Assembly (NCBI RefSeq): GCF_003148625.1
Contig: NZ_QGGO01000022.1
Span: forward strand, 30,605 to 94,604
From: Arcicella aurantiaca
GTDB lineage: Bacteria > Bacteroidota > Bacteroidia > Cytophagales > Spirosomataceae
Length of the DNA: 64,000 bases
Direction of reading: 5' to 3'
Below are positions 35,125 to 45,157 of the stretch, one piece after another. The number at the start of each line of letters is the position of its first letter. Position 1 is the first letter of the stretch. The translations under genes were made by a program, and so were the position numbers. Below the pieces are notes generated by a model, which was given only the letters and a program-made list of their open reading frames with translations, did not search any database and was not told the DNA's origin.

Positions 35125-37377
35125 ATGAAATATTTAATACTTTTCTTAATTCTTTTTTCCACAAAAGCTTTTGCTCATTTAGGAAACATCACAGGAGTCG
35201 TTTATGATGAAAAAACAAACTTGCCCATACAAGGCGTAAGTGTACAATTAACTGGGTTCAATAAGGTTGTTTTAACGAATGAGTTGGGACAATTTCGCTT
35301 TGAAAACTTACCCGAAGCTCCCTATAAAATTGAATGTTCCCATATCGGTTATAAAACACAAGTAACAAAAGCTGTGATTAATGATGACCAAAACACCTTT
35401 GTTAAGGTATTATTGAGTTATAAATCGGTAGAATTAACGGAAATTATCGTGCCTTCACAACGCCCGCACGACCAGCAATTGATTAGTAGTTTAGATATTA
35501 AATTACGTCCAATTACTAATTCTCAGGAAGTTTTGCGGATGGTTCCTGGTTTATTTATCGGGCAACACGCAGGCGGTGGAAAAGCCGAACAGATTTTCTT
35601 GCGTGGTTTTGACCTCGACCACGGAACGGATATAAAGTTGACCGTTGACGGAATGCCTGTTAACATGGTTTCGCACGCACACGGACAAGGTTACGCAGAT
35701 TTACATTTTGTTATTCCAGAATTAATTCAAGGCGTGGATTTCAAAAAAGGGTCGTATAATGCTGAAAAAGGTAATTTGGCGACGGCAGGATGGGTGGATT
35801 TCCGAACTCGTAATAGTATTGACCATTCTTTCTTAAAATTAGAAGGTGGTCAATATGATTCTTTTAGGGCAGTGGGTGGACTTGATTTATTGGGAAAAAA
35901 AGGGAAAGCTAAAAATCAATCTGCTTATCTCGCTTCAGAATATTCTTATACAAATTCATATTTTGAAAATCCTCAAAACTTTAAAAGAATTAATCTCGTT
36001 GGTAAGTTTCATGGACATATTACGCCAAACACCAACCTTACCTTAACAGGCTCAACTTTTTGGAGTAAATGGAATCACTCGGGACAAATTCCAGATAGAG
36101 CAATCGAATCAGGATTAATTGGCTTTTTTGGTTCTATCGACCCAACCGAAGGAGGCGAAACAAGTAGAACAAACTTCAATGCTCAGTTTACTACAATTAC
36201 TCCTCAAAACCATATTATTAAAAATCAATTCTTTTATAGTAATTATAATTTTGAACTTTATTCAAATTTTACCTTTTTCTTGAGTGATAGTATCAATGGC
36301 GACCAAATCCGCCAAAAAGAAAAACGTAATTTATTTGGATACAATGGTAGCTATTCAACAAACACAACCATAGGAAAAACTGATTGGACTACAACCTTTG
36401 GACTACAATTTCGTCAAGATATTACCAATGGTACAGAATTATCCAGAACCAAAGACCGTACAATTACAACTGAAAGATTGAAGTTTGGCAATATCAATGA
36501 AGTAAATGCTGCCATTTATGCAGATGAATTAATAAAATTTAATGAAAAATTTACTATTAATGCAGGTATCAGATTAGACTATTTCCGAAATAAATACGAA
36601 GATTTGCTACCCTCTCCCTCAACTCATGTTAAAGCAGATGCTACTATTATTTCGCCAAAACTAAATTTTTATTATACCTTCAATCCACAATTACAACTAT
36701 ATCTTAATACAGGAAAAGGATTTCACTCAAACGATATTAGAACCGTTGTTTCCCAAACAGGCATTAATACTTTAGCTCCTACTTACGGTTCAGATTTTGG
36801 AGCGATTTTCAAGCCATTTCCTAAACTTCTTATCAATACGGCTTTGTGGTATTTGTTGTCGGCTCAAGAATTTATATATGTTGGAGACGAAGGAGTGGTT
36901 GAAGCAAGTGGGCGTTCTCGACGTTATGGAATTGACCTTTCCTTACGTTATCAAATATCAAAACTCCTTTATTTTGATGCTGATTTAAATACGGCAACAC
37001 CCCGCTCCTTAGATGCAGAATCAGGGAAAAACTATTTACCACTTGCTCCAGTTTTCACAACTACGGGAGGACTTTCCTTGCAAAACTCCTCAGGCTTCAG
37101 CGGTTCATTAAGGTATAGATATATTGCAAACCGTCCCGCTAATGAAGACAACACAGTTATAGCTAAAGGATATTTCGTAAATGATTTACAGCTCAATTAT
37201 ACAAAAAACAAATATGCCATTGGTTTATCGATTCAAAATTTATTTAATGTAAAATGGAAAGAAACCCAATTTAATACTGAGAGTAGATTACAAAACGAGG
37301 CAACCCCTATTGAAGAAATACACTTCACCCCCGGCACTCCATTATTTGGACGAATAAGCTTTAGTATTTCGTTTTAA
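35125..37377 (+). CDS. TonB-dependent receptor with histidine-rich plug motif
   Basis: A 750-residue outer-membrane receptor. It has a signal peptide (to about residue 17), a CarboxypepD_reg-like domain (about 20-95), then a plug with GFDLDHGTD and DGMPVNMVSHAHGQGYADLH around residue 180, and a barrel ending RISFSISF. The SHAHGQGYADLHF plug sequence is shared by a recognisable receptor subgroup. The histidines suggest metal handling, but the substrate is unproven. It is a single-gene unit directly before the respiratory cluster. The cluster needs copper and iron, so a metal link is possible. Confidence 0.87.
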   Translation: MKYLILFLILFSTKAFAHLGNITGVVYDEKTNLPIQGVSVQLTGFNKVVLTNELGQFRFENLPEAPYKIECSHIGYKTQVTKAVINDDQNTFVKVLLSYKSVELTEIIVPSQRPHDQQLISSLDIKLRPITNSQEVLRMVPGLFIGQHAGGGKAEQIFLRGFDLDHGTDIKLTVDGMPVNMVSHAHGQGYADLHFVIPELIQGVDFKKGSYNAEKGNLATAGWVDFRTRNSIDHSFLKLEGGQYDSFRAVGGLDLLGKKGKAKNQSAYLASEYSYTNSYFENPQNFKRINLVGKFHGHITPNTNLTLTGSTFWSKWNHSGQIPDRAIESGLIGFFGSIDPTEGGETSRTNFNAQFTTITPQNHIIKNQFFYSNYNFELYSNFTFFLSDSINGDQIRQKEKRNLFGYNGSYSTNTTIGKTDWTTTFGLQFRQDITNGTELSRTKDRTITTERLKFGNINEVNAAIYADELIKFNEKFTINAGIRLDYFRNKYEDLLPSPSTHVKADATIISPKLNFYYTFNPQLQLYLNTGKGFHSNDIRTVVSQTGINTLAPTYGSDFGAIFKPFPKLLINTALWYLLSAQEFIYVGDEGVVEASGRSRRYGIDLSLRYQISKLLYFDADLNTATPRSLDAESGKNYLPLAPVFTTTGGLSLQNSSGFSGSLRYRYIANRPANEDNTVIAKGYFVNDLQLNYTKNKYAIGLSIQNLFNVKWKETQFNTESRLQNEATPIEEIHFTPGTPLFGRISFSISF

Positions 37378-37463
37378 AAAGTTTTACTTCTTTATTTGTG
37401 GTAACTCAAAAATGAAGAACTAAACTTTCATTTAAACAAAATTTCAAAACAACAGCTTTAAAC

Positions 37464-37489
37464 CTTATGTAAAATATCAATTACATAAG
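37464..37489. promoter_or_regulatory. Palindrome upstream of the ACIII operon
   Basis: CTTATGTAA (37464-37472) and TTACATAAG (37481-37489) are exact complements around 8 bases. It ends 9 bases before a -7-like TATTTTTG, overlapping where a -33 element would lie. An operator is plausible; a terminator for the receptor gene is the alternative. Confidence 0.45.
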
Positions 37490-37649
37490 TTCATTTTGTA
37501 TTTTTGTGTGAAATATTATTTTTCAAACTTATTCTCAATATTATCCAATTGTTTCTGCATAAAATAAAAACATTTTGACATTCTAAATTAGAAAAAATCT
37601 AAATAGTTCCCAAAGAGTATAAAACTTCTAAAATTGCACAATAATTTAA

Positions 37650-37680
37650 TTGGTTCGTAAATATTCCAATTGTACTTTTG
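37650..37680 (+). promoter_or_regulatory. Promoter of the ACIII-cox operon
   Basis: TTGG (37650-37653), 19 bases, then TACTTTTG (37673-37680) fit the Bacteroidetes sigma-A pattern. The leader to actA would be about 140 bases. Confidence 0.65.
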
Positions 37681-37824
37681 TAACCCGAAAAAGTGTAAAA
37701 TTTGAGTTTTTCAAGTAAAAAATTCTTGTTGCTCGCTTAGAAAGAAAATAAGTTTTGACAAAAAATTGAATTTAATTAGCGTAATTTTATATAAATGTTC
37801 TGTAATAAAACGATTATGATAACC

Positions 37825-39036
37825 ATGAAACGCTTGAAAATTGTTGCTTTAATGGCAGTTTTAGGCTTCTTCGCCTCAGTCGTTAGTGTGAAGGCTCAAG
37901 ATCCTGCTGAGGGTGAACAAATTTTCAAAAACAATTGTACGTCTTGCCACGCCGCAACTGATGAAGTAGTGATAGGTCCAGGATTAAAAGGTATTGGTCA
38001 AAGAAGACCTATCGACTGGCTTGTAAAATGGGTACATAACCCACAAGCTGTTATTGCCTCTGGAGACAAATATGCTGTTGATTTATTCAACAAGTATAAC
38101 AAAACACAAATGAGTGCTTTCCCGAGTCTTTCGGAAGGACAAATCAAAAGTGTAGTTGCTTATATTGATGCTCAAGCGGCGGCGGCTCCAGCTCCTGCGG
38201 CTGACGGTGCTGCTCCTGCGGCTGGTGCTGCTCCCGCTGAAGGTTCTTCAAATGGTGGTATGATGCAGTACATTATGGTAGCATTGTTATTAATTATGGT
38301 ATTGGTGTTAATTGCATTATTATCAATTGTATCAAGCCTTTCTAAGTTAGCAAGTATTTCTCCTGATGCAGCGGAAGCTCAAAATGTTCCATTATTGAAA
38401 AGACTTGCAGAAAATGGAAAGAAGTTAGCTGCTAATAGTGCATTCAAAACTGGAGCTGCATTGTTAATCACCTTATTGATTGGTAAAGCTACTATTGATG
38501 CTGCCTATGGTGTAGGTATTCACCAAGGATATGCTCCAGAGCAACCGATTCAATTCTCTCACAAACTTCACGCTGGACAGTATCAAATCAACTGTAACTA
38601 CTGTCACACAGGTGTTTACAAAGGAAAAGGTGCAAACATTCCTTCTGCAAACATTTGTATGAACTGTCATAATTCAATCAAGCGTGAATCTCCTGAAATT
38701 CAGAAAATTTATCGTTCTCTTGAAAAGGATGAACCAATTCAATGGGTTCGTGTGCACAACCTTCCTGACTTGGCTTATTTTAATCACTCACAACACACAA
38801 ATGTTGGAGGATTAGAATGTTCAAATTGCCATGGAGATATTGCTAAAATGGAAGTTGTTCAACAACGTTCTACATTAACAATGGGATGGTGTATTGACTG
38901 TCATAGAAAAACTGATGTGAATACAAAAGGTAATGCTTACTATGATAAATTAGTAGAATTACACAGTAAAGATCACAAAGAACCTTTGAAAGTACAAAAC
39001 ATTGGAGGTTTAGAGTGTTCTAAATGTCACTATTAA
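37825..39036 (+). CDS. actA: Alternative complex III subunit A, multihaem cytochrome c
   Basis: ActA carries electrons within the quinol:cytochrome c oxidoreductase ACIII. Six CxxCH motifs are present: CTSCH in an N-terminal mono-haem domain, then after two hydrophobic segments CNYCH, CMNCH, CSNCH, CIDCH and CSKCH in the pentahaem domain. An Ala-Pro-rich linker (about residues 115-140) separates the first domain from the membrane part. The ATG at 37825 gives a clean signal peptide (MKRLKIVALMAVLGF) cut near KAQ. In-frame ATGs at 37795 and 37816 are alternatives. First gene of the cluster. Confidence 0.92.
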   Translation: MKRLKIVALMAVLGFFASVVSVKAQDPAEGEQIFKNNCTSCHAATDEVVIGPGLKGIGQRRPIDWLVKWVHNPQAVIASGDKYAVDLFNKYNKTQMSAFPSLSEGQIKSVVAYIDAQAAAAPAPAADGAAPAAGAAPAEGSSNGGMMQYIMVALLLIMVLVLIALLSIVSSLSKLASISPDAAEAQNVPLLKRLAENGKKLAANSAFKTGAALLITLLIGKATIDAAYGVGIHQGYAPEQPIQFSHKLHAGQYQINCNYCHTGVYKGKGANIPSANICMNCHNSIKRESPEIQKIYRSLEKDEPIQWVRVHNLPDLAYFNHSQHTNVGGLECSNCHGDIAKMEVVQQRSTLTMGWCIDCHRKTDVNTKGNAYYDKLVELHSKDHKEPLKVQNIGGLECSKCHY

Positions 39037-39180
39037 TAAATTGGTGAATTAGTGCTTGGAGAATGGTGATTAGTAAATGACCATCCCAAAAGCAAAACAG
39101 TTAATCAAGACATTACAAAAAAAGCCAATTGCCGAAAGCCAAGAGCCAGAAGCTAAAAAAGCTAATCACATATTACAAAT
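39037..39180. repeat. actA-actB gap with filler words
   Basis: The 144-base gap has words such as GTGAATTAGTG, GGTGATTAGTAAATG and GCCAATTGCCGAAAGCCAAG. There is no gene, and no strong hairpin breaks the operon here. Confidence 0.55.
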
Positions 39181-42100
39181 ATGGAAAATAATACAAAACG
39201 GTATTGGAGAGGGATTGAGGAGTTAACAAACAATGCAGAGTTTGTAAAATATGCACATCGTGAATTTGGCGATGCTCCATCTGAAAATGAAAAAGGAGAA
39301 GCGTTAATCGATGGAACAAACACAGTTCGTCGTGACTTCTTAAAGGTTTTAGGTTTTGGAGTTTCTGCCGTAGCATTAGCAGCTTGCGAAGCACCTGTTA
39401 AAAAGGCAATTCCATACTTAAATAAGCCAGAAGACGTTGAACCTACTATTGCTAACTGGTATGCTTCCACTTTCATTGACGGAGGTGATTACGCATCAGT
39501 ATTAGTAAAAACTCGTGAGGGTCGTCCAATCAAAATTGAAGTCAACCCAATGTCTTCAATTACAAAAGGTATATCAGCAAGAGTTCATGCGTCAGTATTG
39601 AGCCTTTATGATAACGAAAAATTAAAAGGTGCAACAATTGGAGGTAAACCTTCTGACTGGGCAACAACAGATAAAGAAATTATTGCAGAGTTAGGGAAAG
39701 TTTCTGCTCGTGGTGGTCAAATCAGAATTGTATCAAATACAATCGTTTCTCCGACTACAAAAAAAGTTATTAGTGAGTTTATTGCAAAACACCCGACTAC
39801 GAAATTAGTAACTTATGATGCTAATTCTGTATCAGGTCTAATTCAAGCAAATGGAGGAATTTTGCCAAGCTATAATTTTAGCAAAGCAAAAACTATTGTT
39901 TCAATTGGTGCTGATTTTTTAGGTACTTGGCTTGCAGCAGATGAATTCTCAGAACAATGGGCAAAAACTCGTAGAGTAAGCTCTGCTGAGGGTGGAAATA
40001 AAGAAATGTCTCGCCATTATCAGTTTGAGTCAATTATGTCTATGACTGGAGCTAATGCGGACTACCGTTCAACTTACAAACCATCACAAGAAGGATTAGT
40101 TGTAACAAGTCTTTATAATGCTCTTGCATCAAAATTAGGAGCTACTCCGATTGGAGGTGCCTCTATCAAAATAGACCACTTTGACAAAGCTGTTTCAGAT
40201 TTAGTGGCTACAAAAGCAGCTTCCATTGTAGTTTCTGGTTCAAATGACCCAGCAGTACAAACAGTTGTGATTGCAATCAATGCCATGTTGGGAGCTTATG
40301 GTAATACTATTGATGCAGGAATGCCTTCTAATTATAGACAAGGTTCTGATGCAGAAATGACTTCATTTATCAATGAAGCAAAAGCAGGTCAAATTGGTGC
40401 AGTAATTTTCTATAATGCTAATCCTGTTTATAACCACCCACGTGGAGCTGAATTAGCTGAAGCATTACCAAAAATTGGATTAACAATTTCTACAAATGAC
40501 CGTGCTGATGAAACAGGGTCACTTTGTAAATATAACACTCCTGATTCTCATTACTTAGAATCATGGAATGATGCAGAGCCAAAAAGAGGATTCTTCTCAT
40601 TTACTCAGCCTACCATTTCAACAATCTTCAAAACTCGTCAAGCACAATCAAGTTTATTAACTTGGGCTGGATTGAATGGAGATTATGCTACTTATCTTGA
40701 AAATGCTTGGTCTTCTACTTTAGGTGGAAAATCTGCTTGGTCTAAAGCACTACATGATGGTGTTTATGAACCAGGTGCAAGTGCTTCTTTCAATGTTCCT
40801 CAAACAGGTTTAGCAGATGCAGTCGTTTCTATTTCTAAGAATTACAAAGCTAATTCTGATAAAATGGAATTGGCAATCTACGAAAAAGTAATTATGGGTA
40901 CAGGCTCACAAGCTAACAACCCTTGGTTACAAGAATGCCCAGAACCAGTATCAAAAGCTTGTTGGGGTAACTATGCTATGGTTTCTTTAGCAACTGCCAA
41001 GAAATTAGGCTTAGACCAAGAAATTGAATTAGACACACACGAAGTTGAAGTTTCAGTAAATGGTAAATCTGTTAAATTACCGTTCATTGTTCAACCAGGA
41101 CAAGCTAATGATACCGTAGCCATTGCAATTGGTTACGGACGCACAAAGGCTGGAAAATCAGCTAATGAAGTTGGAGCAAACATATATCCATTTGCATCAG
41201 TTATCAATGGTAATATAGCATTCTCAAATACAGGAGATGTTCAAGTAAAAGCAACAGGAAAGTCTGCTCAGATTGCACGTACACAAACTCACAATACCGT
41301 TATGGCTCGTGAGGCAGTAGTACAAGAAACAGTATTGAGTGCTTATAAGAAAAATGTTGAGGCGGGTCGTTTCAAACCAGAAATCTCTACGGCTGAAGGT
41401 AAGAAAACAGCTACCGATATTTCATTATGGAATGGTCATAAATACAACAATCACGCATGGGGAATGGTCATTGACTTAAACACCTGTACAGGTTGTTCAG
41501 CTTGTGTTGTTTCTTGTAACGCTGAAAATAATATTGCAGTAGTTGGTCGTCAAGAAGTTATTAACCGTCGTGAAATGCACTGGATGCGTATTGACCGTTA
41601 TTATTCTTCAGATGCAGACGTTGAAGATGTAAAAGGATTAGAATATGCTTCAGAAAACCCAGAAGTTGTATTCCAACCAATGCTTTGCCAACACTGTAAT
41701 AACGCACCTTGTGAAACTGTTTGCCCTGTATTAGCAACAACTCACTCTTCAGAAGGATTAAACCAAATGACCTATAACCGTTGTATTGGTACTCGTTATT
41801 GTGCTAACAACTGTCCATATAAAGTTCGTCGTTTCAACTGGTTCCGTTATTATCAAACAGATGAATATGATTTCCAATTCAACAACGATTTAGGTCGTAT
41901 GGTGATTAACCCAGATGTAACAGTTCGTTCACGTGGGGTAATGGAAAAATGTTCAATGTGTGTTCAACGTATTCAAGCTGGTAAATTAGAAGCTAAGAAG
42001 GAAAAGAGAAGACCGAAAGATGGAGATATCCAAACAGCTTGTTCACAATCTTGTCCTACAAATGCTATTACTTTTGGGGATATGAATGATGAAACATCAG

Positions 42101-42261
42101 AAATCTCTAAATTATTAGAAGCTGAACACAAAGGACGTGCCTTCGGTGTAATTGAAGAAATCAACGTAAAGCCAAATATCTCTTATTTAGTTAAAATCCG
42201 TAATAAGGATGAAAAAGTAAAGAAAGAAGAAGCTGCTGTTGAACATAAAGAACACGCATAG
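39181..42261 (+). CDS. actB: Alternative complex III subunit B, iron-sulfur protein
   Basis: ActB is the large peripheral subunit of ACIII. It has 1026 residues. A Tat-like motif RRDFLK is near residue 50. A molybdopterin-oxidoreductase-like domain (about 80-720) lacks an obvious cofactor cysteine. The C-terminal ferredoxin-like domain has cysteine groups at CTGCSAC (about 767), CQHCNNAPC (about 836), CIGTRYCANNC (about 868), CSMC (about 924) and CSQSC (about 951), enough for four Fe-S clusters. These are thought to pass electrons from quinol to the haems. Confidence 0.95.
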   Translation: MENNTKRYWRGIEELTNNAEFVKYAHREFGDAPSENEKGEALIDGTNTVRRDFLKVLGFGVSAVALAACEAPVKKAIPYLNKPEDVEPTIANWYASTFIDGGDYASVLVKTREGRPIKIEVNPMSSITKGISARVHASVLSLYDNEKLKGATIGGKPSDWATTDKEIIAELGKVSARGGQIRIVSNTIVSPTTKKVISEFIAKHPTTKLVTYDANSVSGLIQANGGILPSYNFSKAKTIVSIGADFLGTWLAADEFSEQWAKTRRVSSAEGGNKEMSRHYQFESIMSMTGANADYRSTYKPSQEGLVVTSLYNALASKLGATPIGGASIKIDHFDKAVSDLVATKAASIVVSGSNDPAVQTVVIAINAMLGAYGNTIDAGMPSNYRQGSDAEMTSFINEAKAGQIGAVIFYNANPVYNHPRGAELAEALPKIGLTISTNDRADETGSLCKYNTPDSHYLESWNDAEPKRGFFSFTQPTISTIFKTRQAQSSLLTWAGLNGDYATYLENAWSSTLGGKSAWSKALHDGVYEPGASASFNVPQTGLADAVVSISKNYKANSDKMELAIYEKVIMGTGSQANNPWLQECPEPVSKACWGNYAMVSLATAKKLGLDQEIELDTHEVEVSVNGKSVKLPFIVQPGQANDTVAIAIGYGRTKAGKSANEVGANIYPFASVINGNIAFSNTGDVQVKATGKSAQIARTQTHNTVMAREAVVQETVLSAYKKNVEAGRFKPEISTAEGKKTATDISLWNGHKYNNHAWGMVIDLNTCTGCSACVVSCNAENNIAVVGRQEVINRREMHWMRIDRYYSSDADVEDVKGLEYASENPEVVFQPMLCQHCNNAPCETVCPVLATTHSSEGLNQMTYNRCIGTRYCANNCPYKVRRFNWFRYYQTDEYDFQFNNDLGRMVINPDVTVRSRGVMEKCSMCVQRIQAGKLEAKKEKRRPKDGDIQTACSQSCPTNAITFGDMNDETSEISKLLEAEHKGRAFGVIEEINVKPNISYLVKIRNKDEKVKKEEAAVEHKEHA

Positions 42262-42303
42262 GTTGTAAATAATTTTGATTTTAAATTTTTAATTAAAAAA
42301 TAT

Positions 42304-43713
42304 ATGTCGCACGTAGTATCACCCATAAGAGAAACCCTTGTTTCAGGCGGTAAATCTTATCATGACGTTACAAATGATATTTGTAAGCAAGTAGAAGGCG
42401 AACCTACCAAAGAGTGGAAAATCGCTTTTGGAGTATCTTGCTTAGTATTCGCTTACGGTGCTTATTGCTTAGGCTACACTTGGTGGCAAGGCATTGGAGT
42501 ATGGGGTTTAAATAAAACCGTAGGTTGGGCATGGGACATCACCAACTTCGTATGGTGGGTAGGTATTGGTCACGCTGGTACGCTTATCTCAGCCGTATTA
42601 TTATTATTCCGTCAAAAATGGAGAACGTCTATTAACCGTTCTGCTGAAGCAATGACAATTTTTGCCGTTCTTTGTGCAGCATCGTTTATCTTGGCTCACA
42701 TGGGTCGTCCTTGGTTATTTCACTGGGCTTTACCATTACCAAATACATTTGGTTCATTATGGGTAAACTTCAACTCACCATTGGTATGGGACGTTTTTGC
42801 AATCTCGACTTACCTTTCAGTATCATTAGTATTCTGGTACTTAGGTCTTGTTCCAGACTTAGCAACAATCCGTGATAGAGCTCAAACAAAAGCATCTAAA
42901 TTTTGGTATGGAGCATTCAGTTTAGGATGGAATGGTTCTGCTAAAACATGGGCTCGTTATGAATACGTTTCATTAATTTTAGCAGGTATCTCAACGCCAC
43001 TTGTATTGTCAGTACACACAATTGTATCGATGGACTTTGCAACGTCTGTTATCCCAGGATGGCACACGACAATCTTCCCTCCGTACTTCGTAGCTGGAGC
43101 GATTTTCTCAGGATTTGCCATGGTACAAAGTCTTTTATTGATTACTCGTGTTGTATTCAAATTAGAAGATTACATTACTATTGAACACATTGAAATGATG
43201 AATATCATCGTAACAGTTACAGGTTCAATTGTAGGGATTGCTTATTTAACGGAGTTCTTCATTGCTTGGTATTCAGGAGTAGAATATGAGTCTTACTGTT
43301 TCATTAACCGTGCAACTGGTCCTTACTGGTGGGCATATTGGATGATGATGACTTGCAATGTAATCTCTCCACAATTATTCTGGTTCAAAAAGATTCGTCA
43401 AAGCATTTTAGTATCATTTATACTTTCTGTAGTAGTAAACGTTGGTATGTGGTTTGAGCGTTTTGTAATCATTGTATCTTCATTACACCGTGACTATCTT
43501 CCATCATCATGGGCGATGTTTACACCAACAATGTATGATATTGGTGATTATATTTTCTCTTTCGGATTATTCTTTACATTATTTTTCTTATTCGCTAAAT
43601 TCTTACCAGTAATCAACATGTTTGAGGTAAAATCAGTAATGAGAGGTGTATCGACAAACTTCCCAGCAAAGAAGAAATCATCTGGAGATAAATCAAAAGA
43701 AACAGTTCATTAA
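42304..43713 (+). CDS. actC: Alternative complex III subunit C, quinol-binding membrane protein
   Basis: A 469-residue NrfD/PsrC-like integral membrane protein with about ten hydrophobic segments. It is thought to bind menaquinol and pass electrons to the Fe-S subunit ActB. Typical segments are WWVGIGHAGTLISAVLLLFRQ, GRPWLFHWALPLP, and SVHTIVSMDFATSVIPGWH. It follows actB by 42 bases. A stem-loop just behind it separates it from actD. Confidence 0.95.
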   Translation: MSHVVSPIRETLVSGGKSYHDVTNDICKQVEGEPTKEWKIAFGVSCLVFAYGAYCLGYTWWQGIGVWGLNKTVGWAWDITNFVWWVGIGHAGTLISAVLLLFRQKWRTSINRSAEAMTIFAVLCAASFILAHMGRPWLFHWALPLPNTFGSLWVNFNSPLVWDVFAISTYLSVSLVFWYLGLVPDLATIRDRAQTKASKFWYGAFSLGWNGSAKTWARYEYVSLILAGISTPLVLSVHTIVSMDFATSVIPGWHTTIFPPYFVAGAIFSGFAMVQSLLLITRVVFKLEDYITIEHIEMMNIIVTVTGSIVGIAYLTEFFIAWYSGVEYESYCFINRATGPYWWAYWMMMTCNVISPQLFWFKKIRQSILVSFILSVVVNVGMWFERFVIIVSSLHRDYLPSSWAMFTPTMYDIGDYIFSFGLFFTLFFLFAKFLPVINMFEVKSVMRGVSTNFPAKKKSSGDKSKETVH

Positions 43714-43727
43714 GATATATCGAAGCT

Positions 43728-43764
43728 CAGCCATTGGCTATTAAAACAAAATAGTCAATGGCTG
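43728..43764 (+). terminator. Intercistronic hairpin actC-actD
   Basis: CAGCCATTGGCTATT (43728-43742) pairs with AATAGTCAATGGCTG (43750-43764) with one G-T pair. It sits inside the operon, so attenuation or RNA processing is more likely than full termination. Confidence 0.6.
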
Positions 43765-43789
43765 ATTGCTAAATAAAAAAAATAAAAAA

Positions 43790-44314
43790 ATGGATTCAAC
43801 AGAAAGATATTTAGTAGGAGTTTTCGACGATGATGAGGAAGTATTACATGCTGTGACAGAAGTTAAAAACAGTGGTGTAAAAATTGAAGAAGTATATACT
43901 CCTTTTCCAATTCACGGACTTGATGTAGCAATCGGTCATCCACGTACACGTATTCCAATTGCAGCTTTTTTGTTTGGGTGTTTGGGTTTAACGTGTATCT
44001 TTTCCCTAATAAACTATACAATGGTCTTCGACTGGCCAATGATTATTGGAGGTAAAGATTTCTTTGCATTGCCAGACTGGATTCCAGTTTCATTTGAAGG
44101 TACAGTATTATTTACAGCCTTCGGTATGGTTGGTACATTTTTAGTATCAAATAGCTTATGGCCAGGTAAACAACCAAGAACATTCGATTTAAGAAGTACA
44201 GATGATAGATTTATTATGGCTGTAAACATGGCTAATAATAAAAAAACTGAGGCAGAAATCGAATCTATTTTAAGAGCATCTGGTGCTATCGAAGTAAATG
44301 TTAAACAATTTTAG
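43790..44314 (+). CDS. actD: Alternative complex III subunit D (DUF3341)
   Basis: A 174-residue membrane-associated protein of the DUF3341/ActD family with two hydrophobic segments (about 60-80 and 105-125). The N-terminal part (YLVGVFDDDEEVLHAVTEVK) resembles a ferredoxin-like alpha-beta domain. It bridges the membrane and peripheral parts of ACIII. The ATG at 43790 is preferred; a TTG eight codons upstream would add a lysine and asparagine run. Confidence 0.92.
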   Translation: MDSTERYLVGVFDDDEEVLHAVTEVKNSGVKIEEVYTPFPIHGLDVAIGHPRTRIPIAAFLFGCLGLTCIFSLINYTMVFDWPMIIGGKDFFALPDWIPVSFEGTVLFTAFGMVGTFLVSNSLWPGKQPRTFDLRSTDDRFIMAVNMANNKKTEAEIESILRASGAIEVNVKQF

Positions 44315-44438
44315 TTCATAGGTATAAGGTATAAGGTATGAGTTATAAGGTCGAGAGTTATAAGTAATATAACTTTTTCCCTAATCCCCAATCCCTATTA
44401 CTAATTCCTAACATGACTTACGACTAATAATCAAAATT
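44315..44438. repeat. actD-actE gap with filler words
   Basis: GGTATAAGGTATGAGTTATA and AAGGTCGAGAGTTATAAG on the left, then CCCTAATCCCCAATCCC and CTAATTCCTAAC on the right. This is the same degenerate word style as other gaps. No gene. Confidence 0.55.
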
Positions 44439-45059
44439 ATGTTTACCAATAAAACAAAAGGTCTTTTGCTAACTGGAATCGTTGCTTTGGCAATGACATC
44501 TTGCGGAGACAAACATAACGATTCGGGTACAGAATTTGCACCGAATATGTATCATTCAGTTGGATATGAACCTCTTTCGCAAACTGATGGAGATACAAAC
44601 ACAATCAATCCTCATGGAATGAATATGCGTTTGCCAGTAAAAGGGACTGTTCCTCGTAAATATTACGGACAAGAAGCTAAAAGTGACTCTATTGATGGTG
44701 ATTTACTTCAAATGGAATTAATCTCTCGTAATATCAAATCTGGAGATATGGCTTCTTCAGAAGCTTTATTGACAAACCCTTACGAACCAACAGAATCAAA
44801 TCTTGAAGCTGGAAAAGCTCAATATGAAAGATTTTGTATGCACTGTCATGGTGAAACAGGTAAAGGAGATGGAGCAGTAGCTAAAATGTACAAAGGGGTA
44901 CCCGTTTATTCATCAGATGCCTTGAAGACTCTTAATGACGGTCATATTTATCATACTATTACACATGGTAAAGGTCGTATGTGGGCTCATGGTTCACAAA
45001 TTTCTTCTGCTGACCGTTGGAAAATCGTTCTTTACGTACATCAATTACAGCAACAATAA
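44439..45059 (+). CDS. actE: Alternative complex III subunit E, mono-haem cytochrome c lipoprotein
   Basis: A 206-residue lipoprotein with lipobox MTSC (Cys21) and one haem site CMHCHGETGKGDG near residue 133. A distal Met ligand is present in a GRMWAHG-type segment. ActE takes electrons from the ActA haems and may pass them to the oxidase. It lies between actD and actF as in other Bacteroidota. Confidence 0.93.
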   Translation: MFTNKTKGLLLTGIVALAMTSCGDKHNDSGTEFAPNMYHSVGYEPLSQTDGDTNTINPHGMNMRLPVKGTVPRKYYGQEAKSDSIDGDLLQMELISRNIKSGDMASSEALLTNPYEPTESNLEAGKAQYERFCMHCHGETGKGDGAVAKMYKGVPVYSSDALKTLNDGHIYHTITHGKGRMWAHGSQISSADRWKIVLYVHQLQQQ

Positions 45060-45157
45060 TACATGATGGCAAAGAAAAGTAACGACTGTTACTTGACTAA
45101 ATGTTAACTTGCTAATCAATATCAGTTATTTTCAAATTATAAAATTTTCAAATTATA

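Larger units (their letters stand above)
37378..37794. other. Regulatory gap upstream of the respiratory cluster
   Basis: This 417-base AT-rich gap holds no supportable gene. It contains a perfect 9+9 palindrome (37464-37489), a second -7-like box TATTTTTG (37499-37506), and a consensus promoter at 37650-37680, listed separately. Confidence 0.7.

Noticed and set aside
39181..42261. ActB as an active molybdenum enzyme.
   Set aside because: The gene lies in an ACIII operon, and ActB proteins of this type carry the oxidoreductase fold without the cofactor; no molybdenum cofactor gene is nearby.
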